DNA of 64,000 nucleotides from Agrobacterium tumefaciens (GCF_013318015.2 NZ_CP115842.1:744001-808000); one strand, 5' to 3'; positions 45,412 to 57,084 are shown, counted from the first letter of the stretch. Numbers and translations: made by a program. Notes: generated from the sequence alone by a model not told the origin.

Positions 45412-46275
45412 TTACTGCTGCGGCTGTGCCTGCTGTTCCTTCGTGGCTTCGTCGTAGCCCTTCTTCAGCGTCTCATCCATGATTTCGATCTTCTGGTCAG
45501 CCTTTGCCTTCTCGATGAGGGCAACGTACTTGTCACGCATGACAAGCTGACGAACCTGCGGCTCGACCTGCTCGAAAGCCGGTGGCGGTGCGATGCGCTT
45601 GTCTTCCAGCTTGATGACGTGGAAGCCGAACTGCGTCTTGACAGGCGTCTTGGTGTAGGCGCCCTTTTCGAGACCGAAAGCGGCCTCTTCGAATTCCGGA
45701 ACCATGCGGCCCTTACCGAACCAGCCGAGATCGCCGCCATCATCCTTGTTGGAGTCGGTCGACTTTTCCTTGGCAAGCGCTGCGAAATCCTTGCCCGCAT
45801 CAAGCTGCTTGATGACGTCCTTGGCTTCGTCTTCGCTTGCAACCAGAATATGAGCTGCCTTGATTTCTTCTTCCTTCGGCAAGGCTGCGACTTCCTTGTC
45901 GTAGCGCGCCTTCACCTCTTCATTGGTGACAGCATCAACCACATGCTTGCGGAAATAGGCGTTGTGCAGCTCACGGTCCTGAATGAACTCCATGCGCTTC
46001 TTGAAGTCTTCGGTCTTTTCCAGACCTTCGGCGCTGGCATTCTTCACGAGAAGCTTGACGTCGATCGCGCCGGAAAGGGCTGCGACCTTCTTCTGCTCGT
46101 CGGGAAGCTGTGCGAGCTGCGGATCGAGATTGCCCATGGCAAGGTCGAGTTCGGACTGGTGGATTTCCAGATCGCCAACCTTGGCGACAACCTTGTCTTC
46201 CTGTGCAAAGGCAGGAAACTGGAGGCCGAGCGTGGCCACAATCACCGCAGCCGCAATTTTATTATAGCGCAACAT
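45412..46275 (-). CDS. periplasmic parvulin-type peptidyl-prolyl isomerase
   Basis: A 287-residue exported PPIase/chaperone. Residues 1-23 are a Sec signal peptide ([18 protein letters not shown] core, AFA cleavage before QED). An N-terminal SurA-like helical region with [20 protein letters not shown] follows, then a rotamase domain at about 130-225: [20 protein letters not shown], then [20 protein letters not shown] and [13 protein letters not shown], the parvulin signature. The Gln-rich tail is variable. Probably assists outer-membrane or secreted protein folding. ATG 46275 with AAAGG upstream is chosen to keep the signal peptide at the N-terminus. Divergent from secA. Confidence 0.9.
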   Translation of the reverse strand: MLRYNKIAAAVIVATLGLQFPAFAQEDKVVAKVGDLEIHQSELDLAMGNLDPQLAQLPDEQKKVAALSGAIDVKLLVKNASAEGLEKTEDFKKRMEFIQDRELHNAYFRKHVVDAVTNEEVKARYDKEVAALPKEEEIKAAHILVASEDEAKDVIKQLDAGKDFAALAKEKSTDSNKDDGGDLGWFGKGRMVPEFEEAAFGLEKGAYTKTPVKTQFGFHVIKLEDKRIAPPPAFEQVEPQVRQLVMRDKYVALIEKAKADQKIEIMDETLKKGYDEATKEQQAQPQQ

Positions 46276-46375
46276 TTTGAACCTTTCGGGGACAATGCCG
46301 GCTCCAGACATGGTTTCCGGCTCTGAAAAAACTTCCAAACACCGGATTGTGGCCATTCTGTAACGGGCAGAACCG

Positions 46376-46404
46376 TTGACATCATTTGCCCCCCCTCTTA
46401 TCTG
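46376..46404 (+). promoter_or_regulatory. candidate secA promoter
   Basis: TTGACA (46376-46381) and TATCTG (46399-46404) with a 17-bp spacer that includes a run of seven C. A start near 46411 gives a leader of about 107 bases before ATG 46519. No SecM-like arrest peptide is evident in the leader. Confidence 0.55.
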
Positions 46405-46518
46405 TCACGCAACCTCGCGTCCAGATACGTTGAAGGGCGAAGTCCGTCATTTGTTGCCGAAATCGGCGTGATGGAAAAAACCGCCTGCGAAAACGGAATT
46501 TCAGAAAGGGCCAGTAAG

Positions 46519-49227
<2,709 letters not shown>

Positions 49228-49256
49228 AAGGCCAGGGCTTTATGCCAGCAATCGAT

Positions 49257-49289
49257 CGCCCGTAACCTGCGTTACGGGCGATTTTGTTT
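49257..49289 (+). terminator. intrinsic terminator of secA
   Basis: CGCCCGTAAC (49257-49266) pairs perfectly with GTTACGGGCG (49271-49280) around a CTGC loop, followed by ATTTTGTTT. A textbook Rho-independent terminator 29 bp after the secA stop. Confidence 0.9.
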
Positions 49290-49376
49290 AGGCAGGATCA
49301 TTGCTGCTGGTCGGGGTGTTGACTGGTATCGGCACTTTCCATATGGGAGCCGGATCATCCTGCGGAAACTGCTTTC

Positions 49377-50270
49377 ATGGCCCCTCGCGATCTTGCCGCC
49401 TATATTTTTCTCGCGATTACGTGGGGCGTGTCTTTCCTGCTGCTTCTACATGTCGTCGCAGCCTTCGGCTGGATCGGCGCAGTCACGCTTCGCTCGCTCA
49501 TAACCGCTGTAGCACTCTTTCTCATTGCGTGTGCGGCACGCCGGAAGCTTGCATTCTCCGCAAGCTGGCGCGCTTTCGCAATCGTCGGCGCAACGACGGT
49601 CGCCGGGCAACTGATCGGCCTGTCCTACGCGACGCCTCAGATCGGCACTGCGATGGCAGCCATATTGGTGGCGACCATTCCGCTTTTTTCAATGCTAATC
49701 TCGCAGATTTGGGGTCTGGAACGCCTGACGCGGCAGGGTATTGCCGGTCTCGTCATCGGCTTTGCCGGCATCGTCTTGCTCGTTGGTTTTCCCGCTGTTC
49801 CTGTCACATCCGGCTTTGTCATTGGCTGTGCTGCCGCTGTCGCCGCCTGCATCTGTGCCGCCTATGGCAGCAATTTTGCGAGCCTGCGCCTCAAGGGGGT
49901 TGGATCCTGGGAAATAACCATCGGTTCTTTCCTGACAGGCGGCCTGATGACCCTGCCGCTTCTTTTCGCGGTGCCCTTGCCCGGAACGCCCGATCTCGTC
50001 GATTACGGTTATCTTCTGATACAGGCGGTCGTCATGAGCGGCCTGACCTACATCACCTATTTCAAGCTGGTCTCCTCGATCGGCGCAACGAAGGCGATCA
50101 GCGTGGAATTTGCCGTCACCGTTGTGGCGGTGCTTGTTGGCGCCTTGGTGCTCGACGAACCGCTGTCGCTTCCCCAGCTGTTCGGTGCCGGCATCATCAT
50201 TCTGGGCTGCGCACTGGTGCTTGACCTCATGCCCAAGAAAAAGGCCCCGCCCACGCCGTCGGGTGCATGA
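49377..50270 (+). CDS. DMT-superfamily (EamA) transporter
   Basis: A 297-residue inner-membrane protein with ten predicted spans in two EamA repeats (about 5-135 and 148-285). ITWGVSFLLLLHVV and LATIP-like VATIPLFSMLISQIWGLERL close the first half; LIQAVVMSGLTYITYFKLVS and GATKAISVEFAVTVVAVLVG with VLDEPLSLPQLFGAGIII the second. Substrate unknown; such proteins export metabolites, amino acids or drugs. The C-terminal MPKKKAPPTPSGA is cytoplasmic. It starts after the secA terminator with its own upstream region. Confidence 0.88.
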   Translation: MAPRDLAAYIFLAITWGVSFLLLLHVVAAFGWIGAVTLRSLITAVALFLIACAARRKLAFSASWRAFAIVGATTVAGQLIGLSYATPQIGTAMAAILVATIPLFSMLISQIWGLERLTRQGIAGLVIGFAGIVLLVGFPAVPVTSGFVIGCAAAVAACICAAYGSNFASLRLKGVGSWEITIGSFLTGGLMTLPLLFAVPLPGTPDLVDYGYLLIQAVVMSGLTYITYFKLVSSIGATKAISVEFAVTVVAVLVGALVLDEPLSLPQLFGAGIIILGCALVLDLMPKKKAPPTPSGA

Positions 50271-50351
50271 AGGGTTTATTAGCGTTTTCCACCAATAGTC
50301 GTGTTGATCGTTACGGATCAGGCGGGATCGCGTTCGTCACGCGAGGGGAAA

Positions 50352-51554
50352 ATGCAACCGGGCAAATCAGACTATGAGCATTATTGGGACCCGTTGCGGG
50401 CACTCCTCATGCTGCTCGGCATACCCTATCACGCCTCCCTGCTCTACAGCTATGCTTTGCCCTGGGACATCAAGGATTTCGAGACCAGCCCAGTCCTGAC
50501 CGCGCTTGGGGCAGCGCTCGTCACCTTCCGCATGCCTTCGTTTTTTCTGGTGGCCGGCTATTTTTCCACCATGGTCATCGGCAGGAAGGGCAAGATGCCA
50601 TGGCTCAGACAGCGCTTCCTTCGCCTTGGCGTCCCTTTCATCGTGGCCGTGCTCCTGCTTGGGCCATCGCAGCTTTTCCTGCTGAAACTGGCAGGTATCG
50701 CCAAAGGTGATATTCCCGCCGACCGGCTGCTCGCGAACCTGCCGGATTTGCTGCTTCCGGGTGAGCAATGGATCATGCATCTATGGTTCCTACCCGCCCT
50801 TATCGCGTATTCGGGTCTGCTTGCCGGCCTGCTATTTCTGGCGGGGCGCCCGCCCCTCGCCTATGCAAGAGACTGGTTCGGCAGGATGCGGGGTCAATAT
50901 CCAGCCGCGTTTTTCGCAGCGCTCTGCGCCTTCCCTGTTTTATGGGAGCTGACAGTTTACGGTTCGGGCCTGCTTGCTGGCAAAAATGGGAACAGCCTTC
51001 TCGTTCTCTATGAACCGGCCTCCGACCCTTACGCACGTTACGTACCGTTCTTCCTTATCGGGGCTTTGCTTCATCGAGACCGGGCTCTTTTTCACCGCTT
51101 CCGCCAGACGGGCATCCTCACGGGCGTCATCGCGTTTGCCGCGATCGCGGCAGCGGTCACGCTGCGGTTGGAATATCCTTTTTCGAACTCGGCCCTGCTG
51201 GTACTCGTCTCCGCAATCGCCGCCGTGGCGGCAAGCCGCCTGCTGATCGACATCGCCTGCCGCTTTTTCGACCGGCCAAGCCGGCTTGCCAGGAGAATGA
51301 CCGACGCTTCCTTCACCATCTACCTGTTTCACCACCCGCTGATTTATGCCTTCGGCACCCTCTTCATCCTGATCTCGCTGCCGCCGATCCTGGAATTCGC
51401 CATCATCGTCGTCGCCACCACGACTACGGCCTATCTGCTGCATCAGGCGATACGCCGCAGTCCGCTTGCCCTTTTTCTCTTCAACGGGATCCGCAAACCG
51501 AGGCCGGTGGTCAATATCGGCACACAGGTGCCTGTCTCCCAAACCCTTCGTTAA
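50352..51554 (+). CDS. acyltransferase-3 family membrane protein (MdoC/OpgC-like)
   Basis: A 400-residue integral membrane acyltransferase with about ten spans. The N-terminal DPLRALLMLLGIPYHASLLY carries the Arg and His expected of the family, followed by VTFRMPSFFLVAGYFSTMVI and WLRQRFLRLGVPFIVAVLLL, resembling the OpgC/MdoC subgroup that adds succinyl to periplasmic glucans. TDASFTIYLFHHPLIYAFGT near 345 is a second family motif. ATG 50352 with GAGGGGAA 1-8 bases upstream is preferred over ATG 50301. Its downstream neighbours are a flippase and a CelD-like acetyltransferase, so a role in modifying a surface or periplasmic glycan is likely. Confidence 0.83.
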   Translation: MQPGKSDYEHYWDPLRALLMLLGIPYHASLLYSYALPWDIKDFETSPVLTALGAALVTFRMPSFFLVAGYFSTMVIGRKGKMPWLRQRFLRLGVPFIVAVLLLGPSQLFLLKLAGIAKGDIPADRLLANLPDLLLPGEQWIMHLWFLPALIAYSGLLAGLLFLAGRPPLAYARDWFGRMRGQYPAAFFAALCAFPVLWELTVYGSGLLAGKNGNSLLVLYEPASDPYARYVPFFLIGALLHRDRALFHRFRQTGILTGVIAFAAIAAAVTLRLEYPFSNSALLVLVSAIAAVAASRLLIDIACRFFDRPSRLARRMTDASFTIYLFHHPLIYAFGTLFILISLPPILEFAIIVVATTTTAYLLHQAIRRSPLALFLFNGIRKPRPVVNIGTQVPVSQTLR

Positions 51555-51611
51555 TGATAAGGTGCTTATAATCCAGTTGCCTACTCAACTGGAAATGATG
51601 GCGTGTGGATT

Positions 51612-53027
51612 ATGGCTATCCTCAACACGGCGGAAAAAGCCTTACCCGCAGGCCTGCGCGCTAAACTGGCGCCGCTGGGGGCAAAAATCGCCGTCGTCGT
51701 TTCCGGCAGAGACGATGTCTCCCGGGCGCAGCGCATGGCGCTCGTCGCATTTGCGGTACGCATCATCAGCGCCGGTATCGCTTTCATCTCCCAGATCATC
51801 CTTGCCCGTCTGATGGGCGAATTCGAATATGGCCTGTTCGCCTTTGTCTGGGTTCTGGTCATCCTGTTCGGCAACCTCTCCTGTCTCGGCTTTCACACCA
51901 CCGTCATCCGCTTTCTGCCCGGCTACCGCCTGGAGGATGCCCATGACAAGATCATGGGTCTGACCTCGACAGCGCGCCTCTTCGCCATGCTTTCGGCCAG
52001 CGCGCTTGCATTTTTCGGTTTCGTCTTCCTGTATTTCTTCGGCGAGCGCATCTCCGCCTATTACCTCATTCCGGTTTCGCTGGCGCTTTTCACCCTGCCG
52101 ATGGTGGCGCTTGGCGATGTGCTGAACGGGACAGCTCGTGCCAACGGCTGGGCGGTTTCAGCCCTCAGCCCCACCTATATCATCCGCCCGGTGCTGATCC
52201 TGCTGTTCATGCTGGTGGCGATCCGTCTCGGCGCGGAAAAAACCGCGACGACAGCGATGCTTGCGGCCCTTTTGGCCACCTATGTCACCACGCTTTTCCA
52301 CTTCGTGTTCATGAACCGCCGGCTCAACCGGCATTTCCGCAGCGTTGCCCGCAGGGTGCATTTCCGTCCGTGGATACGGTTTGCCTTTCCGATGTTCCTG
52401 ATCGACGGCATCGGTTTTTTGATGACCAACTCAGATGTGGTAATCGTCGGTCTATATCTGCCGCCGGATCAGGTCGGCATCTATTTTGCCGCGGCAAAAA
52501 CCATCGTGCTGATGCAATTCGTGTTTTTTTCCGTGCAGGCGGCTGCGGCCCCACGTCTGGCCGCGCTCATTGCTGCCAATGACAGGCAGGGGCTGGCCGG
52601 GTTCGCCAGCCAGGCGGCGCGCTGGGCCTTCTGGCCATCACTTGCCGTTGGCTGTCTCGTGCTTCTGGCAGGGCCGTTTTTGCTGTCCCTGTTCGGTCCC
52701 GGCTTCGTACAGGGTTACAAGCTGATGTTCTTCCTCTTTGCCGGCTTCCTCGCAAAAGCACTGATCGGCCCGGGAGAAACGCTGCTGAATATGGCCGGCA
52801 AACAAAAATTGTGCGTAGCTCTTTATATTATTATCTTCGGTTGTAACATTATACTCAACATGGTGTTGATTCCGGTCTATGGTCTGACTGGCGCTGCGGC
52901 AGCTGTGGCGATAGCAATGTGCGTAGAAGCTGTGCTATTGCATATTGCCATTCGCCGCACACTCGGGATCGTCCTTTTCGCCTTCAACGATCCCCGGGCG
53001 GGTCAAGACACTGGGAAGGCGGTGTAA
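51612..53027 (+). CDS. polysaccharide flippase (Wzx/MATE-like)
   Basis: A 471-residue inner-membrane protein with about 12-14 spans, of the oligosaccharide-flippase (MOP) superfamily. Near the start, RIISAGIAFISQIILARLMG and FGNLSCLGFHTTVIRFLPGY are family-like; later FRSVARRVHFRPWIRFAFPM, then IYFAAAKTIVLMQFVFFSVQ and ALIGPGETLLNMAGKQKLCV, typical of Wzx C-terminal half. It would move lipid-linked sugar units across the membrane. A GTG at 51603 is an alternative start. Placed between acyltransferase and CelD-like genes, 57 bp after the former and 8 bp before the latter. Confidence 0.84.
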   Translation: MAILNTAEKALPAGLRAKLAPLGAKIAVVVSGRDDVSRAQRMALVAFAVRIISAGIAFISQIILARLMGEFEYGLFAFVWVLVILFGNLSCLGFHTTVIRFLPGYRLEDAHDKIMGLTSTARLFAMLSASALAFFGFVFLYFFGERISAYYLIPVSLALFTLPMVALGDVLNGTARANGWAVSALSPTYIIRPVLILLFMLVAIRLGAEKTATTAMLAALLATYVTTLFHFVFMNRRLNRHFRSVARRVHFRPWIRFAFPMFLIDGIGFLMTNSDVVIVGLYLPPDQVGIYFAAAKTIVLMQFVFFSVQAAAAPRLAALIAANDRQGLAGFASQAARWAFWPSLAVGCLVLLAGPFLLSLFGPGFVQGYKLMFFLFAGFLAKALIGPGETLLNMAGKQKLCVALYIIIFGCNIILNMVLIPVYGLTGAAAAVAIAMCVEAVLLHIAIRRTLGIVLFAFNDPRAGQDTGKAV

Positions 53028-53035
53028 CGATAAGC

Positions 53036-54307
53036 ATGTCCAGCGACCCAAAGAATCCGGATTTTCAGGACCCGCGCATCGCTGCGCTGATGGCGTCTAC
53101 GGAGCGTGACCGCCCCGTGGCCGACAGCAGCCGGCGCGTGGGACGCGATGGCCGCGAATTCTGCATCTATCCTGGCCGGCTCGGTTACGACATGCAGGAA
53201 GAACTCGACTTCCTGTCCAACCGCGTCATGGAGGCAAATGTCTTCTTCACAGGGCGGCTTCTTGCGCCCGCCATGCCGCGTATCGATGACAAGTCCGTGC
53301 GCTTCGCCCTTATTCGCGACGAGAACGGCGCTAGAAGCCGCATGCGCTTTCTGATGCCCTTCACCGTGGAAAAGCCGGGTTTTTCCATCGGTCCCTCCAT
53401 CATCCGTGGCTGGGCCAACCCCTTCGGCCCTCTCGGCACGCCGCTGGTCGATACCGAAGGTGCCGCAGAGACGCTCGACAATCTTTTCGATGCGCTTTCC
53501 GACCGGGAAATGCGCCTGCCGAATGTTCTGGTACTGCCGGATGTACGGCTTGAAGGGCCTTTTGCCCGGATGTTCAAGGCCATAGCAATCAGCCGCAACC
53601 TGCCGGTGACGACGACTGGTAACTATCAGCGGCCGATGCTGGAGAGCCTTCTGGACGGCGAAGCCTATCTGCGCAATTCACTTGCGCCGCATCATTTGCG
53701 GGAAATGCGCAGGCAGTGGCGACAGCTCGAAAAACTCGGGGCCCTTTCCTACACCGTTACCCGGCAACCGAAGGACATACGCTACCGCATGGAGGAATTC
53801 CTGGCGCTGGAAGCGAGTGGCTGGAAAGGCCGCAAACGCAGCGCGCTGGTGAACGACCGCTATCGCGCCGCCTTCGCCCGCGAGGCAATCACCAATCTGG
53901 CCGAAGCGGATGCGGTGCGCATTCACACCATCGATCTCAATGGCAGCGCCATCGCCTCCATGATCGTCTTCATGACGGCTGGCGAGGCCTATACGTGGAA
54001 GACCGCCTTTGACGAATCCTATTCGCGGTTTTCACCCGGCAAACTCTTGGTGCAGAAACTGACCGACTGGCAGCTGGACGACGCCAATATTCTGCGCAGC
54101 GACAGCTGCGCAGTGCCCGATCATCCGATCATGAGCCGCTTCTGGCAGGAACGGCAGGAAATGGGCACTCTGGTCGTCGGGCTTGCGCAGAACAGCGACC
54201 GTGACGTGCGACAGGTTTCCACGCAGGTGGACATGTATCGCAACACCCGCAACCTCGCCCGCAGCCTGCGCCAGAAAATCCTCTCCTTCGGGCGCAAGAA
54301 CAGTTAG
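53036..54307 (+). CDS. CelD/BcsL-like acetyltransferase (GNAT superfamily)
   Basis: A 423-residue cytoplasmic protein. The C-terminal half is a GNAT fold of the Acetyltransf_6 type (about 225-370): SLAPHHLREMRRQWRQLEKL, EEFLALEASGWKGRKRSALV, the FAREAITNLAEADAVRIHTI strand pair and TWKTAFDESYSRFSPGKLLV, which are the CelD/BcsL and FemAB-like signatures. The N-terminal half has family-like segments FLMPFTVEKPGFSIGPSIIR. Such proteins acetylate polysaccharides or their precursors. Starts 8 bp after the flippase stop; no strong ribosome site, so translational coupling is plausible. Followed by a terminator. Confidence 0.82.
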   Translation: MSSDPKNPDFQDPRIAALMASTERDRPVADSSRRVGRDGREFCIYPGRLGYDMQEELDFLSNRVMEANVFFTGRLLAPAMPRIDDKSVRFALIRDENGARSRMRFLMPFTVEKPGFSIGPSIIRGWANPFGPLGTPLVDTEGAAETLDNLFDALSDREMRLPNVLVLPDVRLEGPFARMFKAIAISRNLPVTTTGNYQRPMLESLLDGEAYLRNSLAPHHLREMRRQWRQLEKLGALSYTVTRQPKDIRYRMEEFLALEASGWKGRKRSALVNDRYRAAFAREAITNLAEADAVRIHTIDLNGSAIASMIVFMTAGEAYTWKTAFDESYSRFSPGKLLVQKLTDWQLDDANILRSDSCAVPDHPIMSRFWQERQEMGTLVVGLAQNSDRDVRQVSTQVDMYRNTRNLARSLRQKILSFGRKNS

Positions 54308-54309
54308 TC

Positions 54310-54338
54310 CCGAAGGATGCCGCAGCATCCTTCGGTTT
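54310..54338. terminator. terminator between the CelD-like gene and the repeat-protein gene
   Basis: CCGAAGGATGC (54310-54320) pairs perfectly with GCATCCTTCGG (54325-54335) around CGCA, followed by TTT. Lies 3 bp after the stop codon, between convergent genes. Confidence 0.85.
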
Positions 54339-54370
54339 GGTATCGGACTATCCACGGGGCTGACGCTGCG

Positions 54371-55012
54371 TCAGCGCGAGGCCGTCCGGATCATCTTGCA
54401 CAATTGCGTCAGTGCGGCGTCATATCCGCCGCCGAGAATGTCGACACAACGACGGGCAAGCTTGATCTGCTCGTTTCGCGACATGTCGTTATAGGCCTGT
54501 ATGGCATTGCGCATGCCACCGGGCGATACCGGCCCCGTGTTGCCGGGGTTTCCAGGATTGCCCGGATTACCGGGGTTCCCCGGATTGCCTGGTGAGCTGG
54601 AGCCGCCGATGCCAAGCCCGACACCAAGGCCAAGACCGCTCGATCCGCCCACATTCGCGCCAACATTGGCATTGATGCCGCTGGAGCCGCCAACCGAAGC
54701 ATTGGCGCCCGCACTGACACCGCTCGAGCCGCCGACGGATGCGTTGACATCCGCATTGACCCCGCTGCTGCCACCGACCGACGCGTTGACATCCGCGCCC
54801 AGTCCGCCACTGCTTCTGCCGCCGACATCAGCGCTGGCATTGACGCCATTGCTGCCACCAACGGAAGCGTCGACACCGAGCCCACCGCTGCCATTGCCGC
54901 CCACACTGGCATTCACCCCGTTCTCACCGCCAATCCCGATATCCAGCGCGTGGGCGTTGACCGGTAAAATCAGACAGGCAGACAGTAACAAATTGCGAGA
55001 AAGCGCCCTCAT
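54371..55012 (-). CDS. secreted Gly/Ser/Asn-rich repeat protein with PGN tract and conserved C-terminal helix region
   Basis: A 213-residue exported protein that I do not recognise as a named family. Residues 1-22 form a signal peptide (NLLLSACLILPVNA core, AHA cleavage). Residues about 24-138 are degenerate repeats of about 10-15 residues, each built on NASVGGSSGVNADV or close variants, likely beta-rich. Residues 141-158 are six PGN tripeptides, collagen-like but without a Gly-X-Y frame long enough for a triple helix. The last 45 residues (MRNAIQAYNDMSRNEQIKLA and then RRCVDILGGGYDAALTQLCK) form an amphipathic helical region with two Cys. GGAGGAAATT precedes the ATG. The AT-rich upstream region suggests separate regulation. 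Confidence 0.75.
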   Translation of the reverse strand: MRALSRNLLLSACLILPVNAHALDIGIGGENGVNASVGGNGSGGLGVDASVGGSNGVNASADVGGRSSGGLGADVNASVGGSSGVNADVNASVGGSSGVSAGANASVGGSSGINANVGANVGGSSGLGLGVGLGIGGSSSPGNPGNPGNPGNPGNPGNTGPVSPGGMRNAIQAYNDMSRNEQIKLARRCVDILGGGYDAALTQLCKMIRTASR

Positions 55013-55308
55013 AATTTCCTCCTATGAGTTCTGGCTTCTCCCGCCCCGCGTGGAAACTCCACGCAAACATCATAATTCAATTAGCAATTGTGTATATTCT
55101 AATTTATTAGTGGTATCTAATATTGCTTTAACGCCACAACCGTCGGTGTACCGATACGGGACGGACAAACGCCAGTCTCCTTTCATTCCCCGCCCGGTAA
55201 AAGCTCCGAAATGAAGGCTGCAAACGCACGTCATTAGACAGGAAAAATCAGCTTTGGGGTTGCACGCATGCCATTGACCGTGATAGACGCCGTGGCATTA
55301 CCACCGTT
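55013..55308. other. 296-bp gap before tRNA-Leu
   Basis: The left part (55080-55130) is strongly AT-rich and probably holds the promoter of the repeat protein on the minus strand, with TATGAT- and CAATTGCTAATTG-type sequences. GCGTGGA/TCCACGC forms a 7-bp palindrome in its leader near 55050-55066. The right part must carry the tRNA promoter; TTGACC at 55275-55280 is one candidate. No gene is seen. Confidence 0.4.
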
Positions 55309-55393
55309 GCCCCAATGGCGGAATTGGTAGACGCGCCGCACTCAAAATGCGGTTCCGCAAGGAGTGCTGGTTCGATCCCGGCTTGGGGTACCA
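55309..55393 (+). tRNA. tRNA-Leu(CAA)
   Basis: An 85-base tRNA with encoded CCA. Acceptor GCCCCAA pairs with TTGGGGT, with G-U at the end pair. D-arm contains GGCGGAATTGGTAGACGCG; the anticodon stem CCGCA/TGCGG encloses CTCAAAA, giving anticodon CAA for UUG codons; a long class II variable arm (TTCCGCAAGGAG) marks it as tRNA-Leu; the T-loop is GGTTCGATCCC. No integrated element is seen at its 3' end within the window. Confidence 0.95.
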
Positions 55394-55427
55394 TTTCCAA
55401 AACCGCATTGATTTTCTTCGTTTTATT

Positions 55428-55448
55428 CCGGTCTTTCAGAAAGACCGG
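55428..55448. terminator. hairpin downstream of tRNA-Leu
   Basis: CCGGTCTTT (55428-55436) pairs perfectly with AAAGACCGG (55440-55448) around CAG, 35 bases after the tRNA. There is a T-rich stretch before the stem but none after it, so termination efficiency is uncertain. Confidence 0.5.
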
Positions 55449-55659
55449 TCGATTGCTTCGCGGCCATCAAGACACTCACGAAACTTTGCTCATTCGCCCC
55501 TCGAATATTACCGGGCTTTCATTTGCCAGATGCAAAGGACTGGATTAGACGAATCCGGGAATACACCGTTGAACCGGCGACTTAATTTCGCCATCACGCC
55601 CGCCTTTTTGAAAGCCCGTTCGGGATATCTGCTTCTTCGTGAAGTTTGGGGAAAACATT

Positions 55660-56175
55660 ATGGCCACTGCAACAACCGCCGACAACAGCCGCACGCTCGC
55701 CGCTCTTGGCGTAACGGCGGGAATGATCTTTACTGTCGGCTCCGCCCTCGGTTTCCAGCATATTGGCGGTTATACGCCCTGCGCATTGTGCCTTTTGCAG
55801 CGCGATCCCTACTACTACGCCATTCCGTTGGGTATTCTGGCCATAGCGACCAGCATCTTCAAGCTGCCGGTTCAGATCACGCGGCTGCTTCTCGCCCTCA
55901 TCGGCGTGGCGATGCTGATCGGCGCCGGGCTTGGTGTTTATCACGCTGGTGTGGAATGGGGTTTCTGGGCGGGGCCTATCACCTGCGCCACGGGTGCGCC
56001 ATCTATCACCACCAATGCCGGTGACCTGCTTGGCAATCTGAATGCCATCAAGGCACCCTCCTGCAACGACGCTGCACTTCGGGTGCTCGGCCTTTCGTTT
56101 GCCGGTTGGAATGTCATTGCAAGCGTTGCGCTTGCGGCCGTTGCCTTTTTTGGCGCGAGCCGGAAAAGCCGTTAA
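55660..56175 (+). CDS. dsbB: disulfide bond formation protein DsbB-like
   Basis: A 171-residue inner-membrane oxidase that re-oxidises a DsbA-type thiol oxidase and passes electrons to quinones. Four spans are seen (about 17-37, 48-68, 75-97, 140-162). The first periplasmic loop has GGYTPCALCLLQRDPYYYAI with the CxxC-type pair (CALC), and the second loop has ITCATGAPS and APSCND, giving the second Cys pair. ATG 55660 is chosen; an ATG at 55639 would add seven residues. Single gene convergent with the HNH nuclease. Confidence 0.88.
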   Translation: MATATTADNSRTLAALGVTAGMIFTVGSALGFQHIGGYTPCALCLLQRDPYYYAIPLGILAIATSIFKLPVQITRLLLALIGVAMLIGAGLGVYHAGVEWGFWAGPITCATGAPSITTNAGDLLGNLNAIKAPSCNDAALRVLGLSFAGWNVIASVALAAVAFFGASRKSR

Positions 56176-56204
56176 ACGGAAAAGCCGCGTTGCAGTCCTC
56201 AGGA

Positions 56205-56762
56205 TCAGGGCTGCAGCTCGGTATCCCAGTAAAGATAGTCCATCCAGCTTTCGTGCAGGTAGTTGGGGGGGAACAGCCGCCCGTTATTGTGCAAGTCCTG
56301 AACCGTCGGCTGGAAGGGCTTCTGCGCCGGGAACATGCCCGCCTGCTTGGGAAGCTTGCTGCCTTTTCTAAGATTGCAGGGAGAGCAGGCCGCCACGACA
56401 TTGTGCCACGTGGTTTCGCCGCCATGGGCGCGGGGAATCACGTGATCGAAGGTCAGGTCGTCCCGCGTGCCACAATATTGGCATTCGAACTTGTCCCGAA
56501 GGAACACGTTGAAGCGTGTGAAGGCGGGGTTGCGGGTGGGCTGGACGTAGGTCTTGAGGCTGACGACGCTCGGCAACCGCATGGAAAAGCTGGGTGACGA
56601 CACCGCGTGATCATATTCTGCAATGATGTTCACACGGTCTAGAAAGACGGCCTTGATCGCGTCCTGCCAGGACCATAACGACAAGGGATAATAACTCAGT
56701 GGCCTGTAGTCTGCGTTCAGAACGAGCGCCGGCAGGGCCTGTGGTGAAACTGCAATCGTCAA
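56205..56762 (-). CDS. HNH endonuclease family protein, TTG start
   Basis: A 185-residue protein with an HNH nuclease motif in its middle: FECQYCGTRDDLTFDHVIPR, then HGGETTWHNVVAACSPCNLRKG, with the two CxxC zinc pairs and the conserved His, Asn and His residues. N-terminal ALVLNADYRPLSYYPLSLWS is a hallmark of a widely conserved alpha/cyanobacterial HNH family whose physiological role is unclear. The start is TTG 56762, with AGGAG 6 bases upstream; no ATG or GTG in frame fits better. The gap 56763-57084 follows. Confidence 0.86.
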   Translation of the reverse strand: MTIAVSPQALPALVLNADYRPLSYYPLSLWSWQDAIKAVFLDRVNIIAEYDHAVSSPSFSMRLPSVVSLKTYVQPTRNPAFTRFNVFLRDKFECQYCGTRDDLTFDHVIPRAHGGETTWHNVVAACSPCNLRKGSKLPKQAGMFPAQKPFQPTVQDLHNNGRLFPPNYLHESWMDYLYWDTELQP

Positions 56763-57084
56763 GGGCTTCTCCTGATCGATTCGGCATCTGCACTTGTATA
56801 TTAGGTCCGTTGTTACAGGATTGTGAAGCCCATAAATGCAGCGGAGAAGAGCTTAATTTTTCAGCTCTAAAAACGTCTTTTTTGCGTTCCGGACAATCGG
56901 GCGGCGAGATAGTCGTCTGGCCACTATCTGGTGATGCGCCCCAGCGGTACCGAAGCGATTCGCCTGCCGACGAACGCTATATTCGTTCTCACCCTCAATG
57001 CGAGATCAGTGATATAGTCAACGCGACAAACGATTGGGAAAGCAGAATGCGTATCTGTCGTTCTGTCGAGGGAAGGAAACGGCC
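56763..57084. other. 322-bp divergent intergenic region
   Basis: Separates the HNH gene (minus) from a small secreted protein gene (plus). It contains an AGAGCT/AGCTCT inverted repeat (56848-56853 with 56863-56868) around a T-rich loop and a GAACG/CGTTC inverted repeat (56972-56976 with 56984-56988). No gene or clear consensus promoter seen. Confidence 0.4.

Noticed and set aside
54529..54590. Tandem short repeats that could suggest CRISPR
   Set aside because: They are 9-bp coding units for PGN tripeptides in frame; no spacer-repeat alternation.
55309..55659. Possible genomic-island attachment site at tRNA-Leu
   Set aside because: No integrase, no repeated tRNA 3' end and no change in gene content after the tRNA.
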